The notes below the pieces were generated by a model. That model made no database searches. It saw nothing but the letters and a program-made list of their open reading frames with translations, and was not told the DNA's origin. A program made the translations under genes and the position numbers. This document shows, in pieces, positions 56,347 to 64,000 of a stretch of 64,000 nt of DNA (its first letter is position 1; each line of letters starts with the position of its first letter). This stretch comes from Pochonia chlamydosporia 170 (lineage: Eukaryota; Ascomycota; Sordariomycetes; Hypocreales; Clavicipitaceae): assembly GCF_001653235.2 (NCBI RefSeq), contig NW_019154056.1, forward strand, positions 124,001-188,000. The letters are read 5' to 3'.

Positions 56347-56437
56347 TCGGATCGAAAGGGAGGCTGAGTTGGGGAGGCCTTGGGATGTCTCAATGTTACC
56401 AGATCTCAGACGTCATGTTGAGAACAATTTGCTTTAG
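55541..56437 (+). CDS. LPARFGY-family protein (unknown function)
   Basis: Exons 55541-56190 and 56245-56437 (intron 54 nt, GTGTAC...TATAG, phase 2) give about 280 residues. It aligns with 53712-54659 over the conserved part: WSALVRITSLPHNK, VSLPARFGYFQLANFLDALE, RWRAYAEPSSLLLAVYSDFA, then a C-terminal segment KRSLLAEFPPKELSSAVLRS. It lacks the basic AT-hook-like stretch of that copy. Intron position and phase are the same as in the other two copies. No known domain; a helical fold is suggested. It is followed on the same strand, 390 bp downstream, by the solo integrase gene; whether they belong together is unknown. Confidence 0.7.
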
Positions 56438-56826
56438 TTCCACTCTATTGTGCTCTTAGTTGTTACAAATTGATTTGTTGCTTCACAATATATGAAATAA
56501 CCTCTGGATCTCAAGTCGCCGCTGAAAACTGGTTAGTTTTACACCTGAATATTTCACTCCATACAGCACCAGTGTAACGGGCTGGAGCCGCTTGGACGGC
56601 GGCTGCGCCGCCTATCACCAACTCCTATGACAGGTTGATTCTAGAACCTTCTATGGAGGGGGAGATATAAGGCACCACGATGACGCTACGGAGTAGGAAG
56701 ACTCTCTTTCCTTCCCTATCTTGATAGTAAACAGCATAGGGACTAGTTAGTTGAATCAACTCGCTAGAGGCCTTTCACACCAGTGCTGTAGTTGCTTCCA
56801 TCAATCCTTTTCCTAATGATGTACGA
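56438..56826. other. leader of the integrase gene; TGTAACGG terminus candidate
   Basis: TGTAACGGGCTGGAGC at 56573 looks like the start of an LTR or of a GINGER-type terminal repeat (TGTWR...). It is followed by a TATA-like GATATAAGG at about 56663. I found no matching end downstream of the integrase. Confidence 0.35.
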
Positions 56827-58638
56827 ATGGCATTTCAAATGTACATCCAGAGCCCTGGATATATCAATCGAGAACGGATAGAATATTCCAAATGGCGTCA
56901 ATTGCACATTTTTCTTGACCAGCCTGATCTAAAGCCGGAGAACCAGACTGAATCCCGGCTCAGGCACCGTGCATATACCGAATTCCAACTCATTAACTAC
57001 AAGCTTTATCGAAGAGCTAATTCCAGGTTTCCAGAGCCACGATATGTTGTTCCTGAGAGCGAGGCATTTGATCTTATTGCCAATGAACATCTACAACTTC
57101 TTCATGCCGGCCAAACGAAGACATGGGCTGCAGTTCAACAAAAGTACTACGGAATTAAGCGCGAAGATATTGGGTTTATACTTAAACGATGCAAGAACTG
57201 TGCTCTAAACAGGCCAGCTGGAACAAAGGCGCCATTGGTTCCAATCATCACCGGCAGAGCATGGGAAAGAGTCCAAATTGACTTAATCGACATGCGCCAC
57301 GAACCCTCTGGCCAGTTTAAGTGGATTCTACACATCAAAGATCACTTTTCAAAGTACACCCAGTTATATCCACTGAAAAGCAAGCACGCCGAGCCAATTG
57401 CAGCTGCGTTCGCTCAATTTATTGCAGCATTCTTACCTCCCAAGATCATGCAGGCAGACAACGGGAAGGAATTCAAAGGGGCCTTTCTGATTCTGTTAAG
57501 AAAATATGGAATCCAGATCATAAATGGAGCCCCTAGGTCTCCACAAACGCAGGGCTTAGTTGAACAGGCTAATGGAGTGGTTGAAGCGAAACTAAGGGCT
57601 TGGAAAATGGACAACGGATCAACTGAATGGGCTGACGGTATACTCGAGGTTATATTGGCCATAAACACTCAAGTCCACTCTACAATTGGATGTGCGCCTG
57701 CGGAATTGCTATTTCGAGAGCGTTCATCATTTGTCGACTGGCTGAATAGCCACGCACGCAAAGATCCTAACGTTGGCGTTATGCAAGAAGACCATACCCA
57801 AGCCCCAATATACGCCCTCTGCGCAAGCCCACCAGCCCAAACCGGTGGCTTAAGAGTTGACACTGGAATTTATTCAGACAATTCCCACATGACAACGGGC
57901 TCTAACCCTAATATTAGTGGTTCAGAAATTAATGTACGAATTACTCCACCAGCTCAAAGCTCTCCGATGGACGAATCGTTTGGCAGTGATGCCCGCAATC
58001 GAGGAATCAAACGTACGAGCCATCCTACAAGTGAACCTAGAAGCTCGCCAGGGGCTATAGTTGAATTGGGAGATCCAATAATTACGAAGGCCCAGATAGC
58101 CACCCAGAAAGCAAGAACCCAAATGATGCAGAAGTACTCAAAGAGGCAAGATATTCAACATTTTGAAGTAGGGGATATAGTTTCCTTAAAAGTTCCCAGA
58201 GAGGATAGGACCTCAACAGATAATAGACGGTTATTTGGGCGTATACTGGATGAACCCTACCCTCACAGGTACAAAGTTCTAACACCTTCAGGAATAATCC
58301 AACGCCTAGTTCCTACTAAGGGATTAGGAGCCGTTGATAAAGCTCTCTGGTCGGATGTTTTCATTCCTGAATCCACGAACGAAGTTTCACTTGGACTGGC
58401 AGCCAGGGAAGCTTCTACAAGCGCCAGGGTGGGAATTTCATGCCAATGCAAGGGATTGTGTAACACAAAGAGGTGCAGGTGTTATAAGGAAGGCAAGAAG
58501 TGCAGCGTGCACTGCCATAGAGATGATCATGACTGTGGAAGTTTATCCGGCTTAGCTGTACGGACTGAAACTGCCTTGGTGGATCGGCCGCGCAGGAAAC
58601 GGGCTAGAGTTGATACCATAGGGAACTCGGTCACTTAG
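56827..58638 (+). CDS. stand-alone DDE integrase with CXC-like tail
   Basis: 603 residues. It has an HHCC zinc domain (EHLQLLHAG...CKNC), then an rve-type catalytic core: VQIDLIDM (first Asp), MQADNGKEF (second Asp) and GLVEQANG (Glu) 35 residues later. A low-complexity Ser/Pro/Thr linker (about 320-430) follows, then an SH3-like VGDIVSLKVPREDRTS. The tail is cysteine-rich (CQCKGLCNTKRCRCYKEGKK, CSVHCH). No gag, protease, reverse transcriptase or RNase H lies nearby, so it is not a normal gypsy element. The layout is like GINGER DNA transposases or the domesticated KRBA2/GIN-type integrases of animals. Catalytic residues are intact and the frame is open, so it may be active or domesticated. 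Confidence 0.8.
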   Translation: MAFQMYIQSPGYINRERIEYSKWRQLHIFLDQPDLKPENQTESRLRHRAYTEFQLINYKLYRRANSRFPEPRYVVPESEAFDLIANEHLQLLHAGQTKTWAAVQQKYYGIKREDIGFILKRCKNCALNRPAGTKAPLVPIITGRAWERVQIDLIDMRHEPSGQFKWILHIKDHFSKYTQLYPLKSKHAEPIAAAFAQFIAAFLPPKIMQADNGKEFKGAFLILLRKYGIQIINGAPRSPQTQGLVEQANGVVEAKLRAWKMDNGSTEWADGILEVILAINTQVHSTIGCAPAELLFRERSSFVDWLNSHARKDPNVGVMQEDHTQAPIYALCASPPAQTGGLRVDTGIYSDNSHMTTGSNPNISGSEINVRITPPAQSSPMDESFGSDARNRGIKRTSHPTSEPRSSPGAIVELGDPIITKAQIATQKARTQMMQKYSKRQDIQHFEVGDIVSLKVPREDRTSTDNRRLFGRILDEPYPHRYKVLTPSGIIQRLVPTKGLGAVDKALWSDVFIPESTNEVSLGLAAREASTSARVGISCQCKGLCNTKRCRCYKEGKKCSVHCHRDDHDCGSLSGLAVRTETALVDRPRRKRARVDTIGNSVT

Positions 58639-58778
58639 AAAACTCAAGAGTACATTATTTTGTTGCCGACTTGCACGCGGTGGATCAACTATTCGCGGCT
58701 GGGGCATCCCAGTGACGAAGGTGGATATTCGTGGTTGGGATTCCCATTCGCGAATGGGGCAGCATATTCGCGAATCCG
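58639..58778. repeat. ATTCGCG-type short repeats before the LINE tail
   Basis: Four imperfect copies of ATTCGCG/ATTCGTG followed by a G-rich stretch (58690-58776) precede the LINE 3' end. Confidence 0.45.
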
Positions 58779-59048
58779 ATTTATTTTATTTATTTATTTA
58801 TTTATTTATTTATTCATCGACTGTCCCAATCGCCCTGTGGGCGATTATGCAGCGTTCAACTAAACATACAAGAGCATTCGATTCTCGCTTCTAAGAATTA
58901 AGCCGTTCCTGATCCGAACTGCTTCCTCTTCCACTCAAACGCGATCACTATAGTACGGATAGTCGTCATGGCTGTTCTGTATCTATGAACTTGTCAGGCC
59001 CTTCCCGGCCCTCCTCAGCTTCTGTTTAACAATAGTCACTCGTCTACG

Positions 59049-62000
59049 TTACGCAGATTGCGTATATTGAAGTTCTGTGGATGGTACTGCTCGGAATTGA
59101 CCGAGAAGGCCAGTCCTAAGGATCATCTTGGCTGCTTGTACAGACTTTGACGAGCTACAGAGAATGCGCTTGATGTCTTCGCATGGTCGCTTGCCTGCCC
59201 ACATCTTGTGTCGTTCTTCGATCCAGTCGCGGCATTCAAGGAGGATGTGTCGTACCGTTTGGGTCCCGTATCCGCAGGGGCATTTGTCCGTGTCGGCTTT
59301 GTTGATTCCGTGGAGGTAGGCCAGGAGGCCGATTTTGCCTGTACGCATCTGTGTGATCACTGAGCTGATTGCTCTGTGTTTGTCTGTATGGGTGGTCAGG
59401 GTGTCCTTTCCCGGCCGCACGCCGAGTCGGAATAGGTCTCTTCCGTGTTTGGCCGTCTCCCACGACTGCTTCCACTCCTCCCTCATCGTTTTGCGAATGT
59501 TGGATTTCGTGGTAGCGGTGAGGGTTCGAAGCCAACCTGGTTCTGGCGGAAGCTCCCTGGCGATTCGCTGCTTTGGATCGTGGCCAGCTGCTTCCTTGGC
59601 CGCTTGGTCGGCTGCTTCGTTGCCAGGCACTCCAACGTGTGCCGGTATCCATCGGAATTGCACCTCCCATCCTAAGTTTCGAAGCTTGTCAAGTGCTTGT
59701 ACAGCTTCGACCAGGATGTACTGTCCCGACGGATTTTGGGGATTCCGCATTGCCTGAATCGCTGCCTGATTGTCGGTGAATATGGCACACTTCCCAGGTG
59801 AATTTGTCACCATGTTAATGTCGAGGGCCATCTGGAGTGCCAGTACCAGCCCTCTGAGTTCTGCTGCGTATACCGTGGACTTGCTCGATGCTCCCATGTA
59901 TTCCGTTCGCTTGGTTGTGACACCACGGACCCGAAGCTCTGGTGCTATCGCAGCGGCGCCAACGTGGCCGTTGATGCCGCTTCCGTCGGTATAGACACAT
60001 ATTGTCCCTGAATCTGTGGCGTCGTGTTCTTTGATTGCCTCGTTGGCGGATTCGTCAATATGTACGAGCGGAGGAATCCACCAGGGCGGAACAACGTGTG
60101 GTTGGCGTTTCTCAAGTTTATCTAGCTGCACGCCGTACTTGTGTTCCAGGATACTCGAGAGTTGATCCAGGGGACTGTGTTCATCGCGGTCCTGGCGTGT
60201 CCGTCGTGTCGAGTTCATAGTTCCCGGAGACTTGGCCATGTCGTCGTACAGCGGACTGGTCCGAATGCGCATGATCGTCTCCAATACTGTTTGCTCCAGT
60301 TGTTGTTGCACCGGCAGCAGGTAAGCTTCTGCATCCACCGCTGCTCCAGCGGTTGTGCGGAAGGCTCCAGTGATCACTTGAGCCGCTCGTCGCTGTATTC
60401 TCCTAATAGCTGCTATCATGTCGGCACCTCTGCGTATGCGGCCTCTTCTAGGAACGTGCCATGCTGAGCATCCATAGAGCATTTGAGGTATGATCATCGC
60501 TCTGTACACCTGTCGAAGGTTCACCAATCGTGTTCCCCACGTCGATGATGCTAGGGCTGATAATGCTGAAAGTCGCTTCGTTGCTCCTGTCTCCATCCTT
60601 TCACGATGATATTCCCACCGAAGTCTCGTGTCCAGTTGGATGCCTAGGTATTTGCAGAAAGGGGAGGCTTTAATGGTTGTATGAGGCAGGCGGAGGGCGT
60701 GTGTGCAGTTCGCTTTTGGGTCTCTGGTAAAGTGTACGAGCTCATACTTTGCCGGTGCGAACTGGGAGCCGTGCTTCCTTGCCCAGTCCTGAGCCTTGCG
60801 GTGAATGGCTTTGAGGGTTTTACAGTTGCGTGATGCTGATGGGCCAACTGCCAGAATGGATACATCGTCTATGTAGCCAACCGACTCTGTCTCAGGTGTC
60901 TTGCACTCTTCAATCAAGTCTGCGTTATAGAATAGATACAGAATGGGCGAAATAGGTGATCCCTGCGGAATCCCTGTTTCGATGGGTACTGAGGCTGCGG
61001 TGTACTCTTGTAGCTTGAGAGTCGTGGTCCTGTCGCTCAGAAAAGAGGCAACCCAAGTTACCATCTTATTGTCTACGCGACGTTTGCGGAGATTGTGCAG
61101 TAACCTCTCTCGGGAAACGTTATCATACGCGCCAGACACATCGAGCAATAGCAGGGTTGCCACTTTGCCTTCAGACCACGCTTTGTATATCCGTTGGAGA
61201 AGGACGTGCATGGCGTGTTCCGTCGATGCGAGTTTTCGACCTCCGGTATGCCGCCTGGGGAGTAATTGATAGACGTCAGCGAGATAGGCAAGTCGGCTGG
61301 CTATGATGGCTTCCAACACTTTGCCCAGTGTATTCAGCAGAGCAATTGGTCTGTATGACTTGGGTTGTGCATAATCGTCTTTGGCCGGTTTGCGGAGGAC
61401 TACGGTGACCGCCTCCTTGAAGTGTTGGGGGCAGTAGCCCAGTTGGAGACATGCGTTGAACAGCTTGTGGAGGCTAGGGAGAAGAACATCGAGTGTGTGG
61501 TGCAGAACGCCGTTGATGATGCCGTCGGTACCGGGGGCTTTGTTCGGGGCAGTCCTGCGCACCGCCTTCTCAATCTCCGACAGCGTGACGTCGGGGCATT
61601 CAATTGGCGGGGGATACTGATATCCATTAATGTCCGAGAGATTAGCCTGACGCGGAGGGGGAAAGAAGGACTGGCGCAACAATTCGGCCTTCTCTTCTGG
61701 GCGATAGACGAGTTTCCCGTCGGGTTTGACGAGTGCTGGCGTGCACGCGGGCAGTGTTTCGTGTCTGTTCTTGGCCCACTTGACCAACTTCCATAGTCCG
61801 TTTTTCGATAACGATGCCTCTTCTATTCTTTGGCGGTGGGTGTTGCGAAGAAATTTCTGCATATGTCGACCCTTCTTATTGCGTGCCTGACGGTAGGCTT
61901 CGTAGTCGTCATCTGATCTTGTACGCTGCCATTTTCGACGAAGTTGTTGAACTTCTGTACAGAGATCTTTGCATTTTCGGTCAAACCCCGCAATTGATCG

Positions 62001-62690
62001 GGGGGATGGATTAGACCACGGAGTTGATGAATCGATGCCTGCATTGAGAGCCCTGACGATGGAGGATACATGTGTGTCGATTTCGCCCTCACTTGTAAGC
62101 TCCATCCCGACACACTGCTGAGGAAGGCGCTCCTGGACAGCTTGTCGTAATATCATTGTATTCGTTCTAGACCACAGACGCCTCTTCATCGGGGTTGCTG
62201 CTCTCCATTCCCATTCAACGGTTATGGCTATAGGGAGATGATCAGAGTCGCAATCTAATCCTCGATCAATCTTACAGTGAGTCACGAGTGGTGTAAGGTC
62301 CTCAGTGGCGAATGTCAGGTCTATTGTCGATATTCCATCTTTCCACCTATGGGTAGGAGCCCCAGGTGCAGTGAGTAGCTCGAGATGGAGATCCTCAATG
62401 ATTGTTATTAGTTGCTGGGCACTTGGCCCCTGTCCAAGACGTCGGTGCGTTGTTGACCAGAGGGGGTGATGTAGGTTGAAGTCGCCCAGTACGACTGTGT
62501 TTGTCAGGGGCTCCACTTTGTCAAGGGTTTCCGCCAGCGTGGAGAGTGTGTTGGTTCCCACTTCATTGTAAACGTTGGAAATGTTGATGCTTCGGCCAGA
62601 GCAGGGGTTGCGGATTGATAGGGAAATGATGTCTCTGGAGGTATATGAGACAGTCCAAGTACCGGGATCGATCCGCTTGTTGATGTACAA
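59049..62690 (-). CDS. LINE ORF2: endonuclease, reverse transcriptase, RNase H
   Basis: A 1,213-codon frame. An AP-endonuclease-like domain comes first ([15 protein letters not shown], then [17 protein letters not shown]). The reverse transcriptase has [30 protein letters not shown] (about 576) and GYIDDVSIL (about 606-609). RNase H has its acids in place ([35 protein letters not shown]). The C-terminal zinc cluster is [17 protein letters not shown]. The true start is not here: upstream codons ([26 protein letters not shown]) belong to the same protein but are joined only after adding one T near 62735 in a run of T, so the 5' part is frameshifted or mis-sequenced. Apart from this, all catalytic domains look functional. 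Confidence 0.9.
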   Translation of the reverse strand: MYINKRIDPGTWTVSYTSRDIISLSIRNPCSGRSINISNVYNEVGTNTLSTLAETLDKVEPLTNTVVLGDFNLHHPLWSTTHRRLGQGPSAQQLITIIEDLHLELLTAPGAPTHRWKDGISTIDLTFATEDLTPLVTHCKIDRGLDCDSDHLPIAITVEWEWRAATPMKRRLWSRTNTMILRQAVQERLPQQCVGMELTSEGEIDTHVSSIVRALNAGIDSSTPWSNPSPRSIAGFDRKCKDLCTEVQQLRRKWQRTRSDDDYEAYRQARNKKGRHMQKFLRNTHRQRIEEASLSKNGLWKLVKWAKNRHETLPACTPALVKPDGKLVYRPEEKAELLRQSFFPPPRQANLSDINGYQYPPPIECPDVTLSEIEKAVRRTAPNKAPGTDGIINGVLHHTLDVLLPSLHKLFNACLQLGYCPQHFKEAVTVVLRKPAKDDYAQPKSYRPIALLNTLGKVLEAIIASRLAYLADVYQLLPRRHTGGRKLASTEHAMHVLLQRIYKAWSEGKVATLLLLDVSGAYDNVSRERLLHNLRKRRVDNKMVTWVASFLSDRTTTLKLQEYTAASVPIETGIPQGSPISPILYLFYNADLIEECKTPETESVGYIDDVSILAVGPSASRNCKTLKAIHRKAQDWARKHGSQFAPAKYELVHFTRDPKANCTHALRLPHTTIKASPFCKYLGIQLDTRLRWEYHRERMETGATKRLSALSALASSTWGTRLVNLRQVYRAMIIPQMLYGCSAWHVPRRGRIRRGADMIAAIRRIQRRAAQVITGAFRTTAGAAVDAEAYLLPVQQQLEQTVLETIMRIRTSPLYDDMAKSPGTMNSTRRTRQDRDEHSPLDQLSSILEHKYGVQLDKLEKRQPHVVPPWWIPPLVHIDESANEAIKEHDATDSGTICVYTDGSGINGHVGAAAIAPELRVRGVTTKRTEYMGASSKSTVYAAELRGLVLALQMALDINMVTNSPGKCAIFTDNQAAIQAMRNPQNPSGQYILVEAVQALDKLRNLGWEVQFRWIPAHVGVPGNEAADQAAKEAAGHDPKQRIARELPPEPGWLRTLTATTKSNIRKTMREEWKQSWETAKHGRDLFRLGVRPGKDTLTTHTDKHRAISSVITQMRTGKIGLLAYLHGINKADTDKCPCGYGTQTVRHILLECRDWIEERHKMWAGKRPCEDIKRILCSSSKSVQAAKMILRTGLLGQFRAVPSTELQYTQSA

Positions 62691-62899
62691 GCATACCCTC
62701 GTGGCAGCATCGTCGAGGTAGGCGAGATGAAAATGTGCTTTAAGAGGATGGTATGTCGTGGCTTTAATGGATTGCGCCAGGGTTCCTGTAAGTTGAATCC
62801 CAGATCTCCTAAGCTGAGGTGCCTGTTGCTTCTGCTGCCTACTAGGCAGCAGGTGGCCTCAGGCCCTATAATGGTAACTATCACAACTATAAGTAGCGG
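62691..62899 (-). pseudogene. 5' part of the LINE ORF2, shifted frame
   Basis: Continuation of the endonuclease domain in a different frame ([10 protein letters not shown]), ending at the gap. GCTGCCTACTAGGCAGC at about 62835 is a hairpin. Confidence 0.6.
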
Positions 62900-62909
62900 N
62901 NNNNNNNNN
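62900..62909. other. assembly gap (10 N)
   Basis: Ten N of unknown true length join the LINE to a second copy of the 55256 segment. Confidence 1.
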
Positions 62910-64000
62910 TCGGCGTCTCGCCGCTCCGGCTCAGCAAAGAAGACTTGTAGCCGCTGCTCCCATATCACTCTGGCGGGGTGGGACTAAAATAGGCATAGAA
63001 GCACCCTTTCACTTCCTGGATGCGAGTCTAGAACAGGAAATCATCCACTCCCCTCTATCTCTCTATTTTGAAGGCAGCCTTATTTCGAATTGCGAGATGA
63101 AAAATAGCTAATGACGAGAAGGGTCCAAATACAAAAGACCATGGAACTCCTACGGTTACACAAAAAATAATTGAACATAAAGTCCTTAAACAACATGTCA
63201 TCCCAAATTTATGCTGCCACCATGCCACGCCGCCATAATGTCAGTCCCGGGCGACAGGAAGATGTCTTTTCTCGAGTAGCACCTAGCCAGCTCTACTCAA
63301 TGTCGAGCCCCGCATTCACCAACAGCTGGAGTGAGAGAACGGCAGATGAAATATCACGTTATGGGAAGATTTGCGGAAGATTTATCAAATTTAACGTAAT
63401 AGAAGATTTTTTAGACACTTGGGAAACAGTTGTAGACTCCTGGTCTGCCCTTGTTCGAATAACATCTCTTCCGCACAATAAACCTATTCGACGTACGCAT
63501 GTCATTGTGGCGGTGAATGTACTCGAGAGTGTCATCAATGGTCACACTGGAGTGAGCCTACCAGCCAGGTTTGGTTACTTCCAACTAGCCAATTTTCTAG
63601 ATGCTTTGGAGTCCAGAATTAAGACTGAGCGTGACACATGGCCAAATGCTCTTGATGGGCGCAGGGTCACGTACACAACCGTCGCCTACAATATGTACCT
63701 GGATGCCCTTGGCTTAGACCCTAGAGCAAAATCGCCTAGGCAAGAACTATTGCGGAAAAGGTCAATAGGACGACGTTGGAGAGCTTACGCAGAACCGTCT
63801 AGCCTCTTGCTTGCGGTATACTCGGACTTTGCCGACACATCTATGTGTACGTATTTGTTGGTTTGAACGACCAGCGAACTGAGCTAATATTTGTATAGTA
63901 AGAGGAGCTTATTGGCAGAATTTCCACCCAAGGAACTTTCTTCGGCAGTCCTCCGAAGCATTCCGGTCAATGTATTGAATGCTTGCAGGTATATTTCTAC
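62910..64000. repeat. right copy of the 1,091-bp duplicated segment
   Basis: Apparently identical to 55256-56346, running to the window end. Confidence 0.85.
63195..64000 (+). CDS. LPARFGY-family protein, duplicate copy, cut by window end
   Basis: Translation identical to 55541-56190 (exon 1 63195-63844, intron 63845-63898), with exon 2 continuing past the window edge. The notes given for 55541 apply. Because it directly follows an assembly gap, it may be a true tandem copy or an assembly artefact. Confidence 0.7.

Larger units (their letters stand above)
58779..62899 (-). mobile_element. non-LTR retrotransposon (LINE), minus strand
   Basis: Its 3' end is a TTTA repeat at 58779-58814 (AATA on the coding strand). 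The ORF2 runs to 62690 and is continued upstream in another frame to the assembly gap at 62900. The element is therefore at least 4.1 kb; ORF1 and the 5' end are beyond the gap or absent. Confidence 0.85.

Noticed and set aside
56573..56826. A 5' LTR of a gypsy retrotransposon
   Set aside because: It starts TGTAACGG but no second copy or pol genes were found; kept only as a possible terminus of the integrase unit.
1..64000. A Starship giant element, given the NLR and other cargo-like genes
   Set aside because: No DUF3435 tyrosine recombinase, DUF3723 or other typical Starship gene seen; the mixture is explained by separate insertions.

Overview
The window comes from a filamentous ascomycete fungus (Pezizomycotina; probably Sordariomycetes, perhaps Hypocreales). 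The evidence is short spliceosomal introns of about 45-105 nt with GTNNGT donors, CTRAY-like branch sites and YAG ends, together with typical mould gene families: a WSC-domain wall sensor, a NUC-1/PHO4-type bHLH factor, a PNP-NACHT NLR, a BCS1-type AAA ATPase and a fungal APH-like phosphotransferase. The species assignment is an inference. Gene density is low and transposable elements dominate, so this looks like an accessory, repeat-rich compartment.

Layout. 0-8.4 kb: pogo/Fot1-like fragments, one of them fused to a coiled-coil reading frame; a LINE 3' tail; a nearly intact hAT transposase with one intron and one frameshift; and a truncated B56 (PP2A regulatory subunit) gene cut off exactly where the hAT right end begins. 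10.7-15.7 kb: a MULE on the minus strand with 55-bp terminal inverted repeats, into whose right repeat a complete 1,895-bp pogo element has inserted, duplicating TA. 15.7-21.2 kb: no recognisable gene. 21.2-24.9 kb: a decayed bHLH gene and a second partial copy, separated by a hAT remnant and a hairpin-forming simple repeat. 24.9-30.2 kb: a second hAT (minus) directly abutting a second MULE (plus), itself interrupted by about 0.5 kb. 30.5-33.1 kb: a 5'-truncated LINE with an ATTAC-type tail.

33-64 kb mixes host-like genes with repeats. It holds a pseudogene of an unrecognised protein family called here the LPARFGY family, a 219-bp MITE candidate, a WSC sensor, an ankyrin-repeat protein tail-to-tail with a broken PNP-NACHT NLR, an APH-like protein, two hypothetical genes, a BCS1-type ATPase, and two apparently intact LPARFGY genes. 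These are followed by a stand-alone integrase with a cysteine-rich CXC-like tail and a long LINE on the minus strand. A ten-N assembly gap follows, and then a second, apparently identical copy of the last LPARFGY gene and its upstream region.

The elements are mostly dead. The pogo and the first MULE carry TAG/TGA codons explicable by C-to-T or G-to-A changes, as repeat-induced point mutation would produce, while the hATs, the second MULE and the bHLH genes carry single-base or short indels. The best candidates for something undescribed are the LPARFGY family (four copies, three with an intron at the same place and phase) and the solo integrase. No CRISPR array, rRNA, convincing tRNA, or DUF3435 'captain' recombinase of a Starship was seen.
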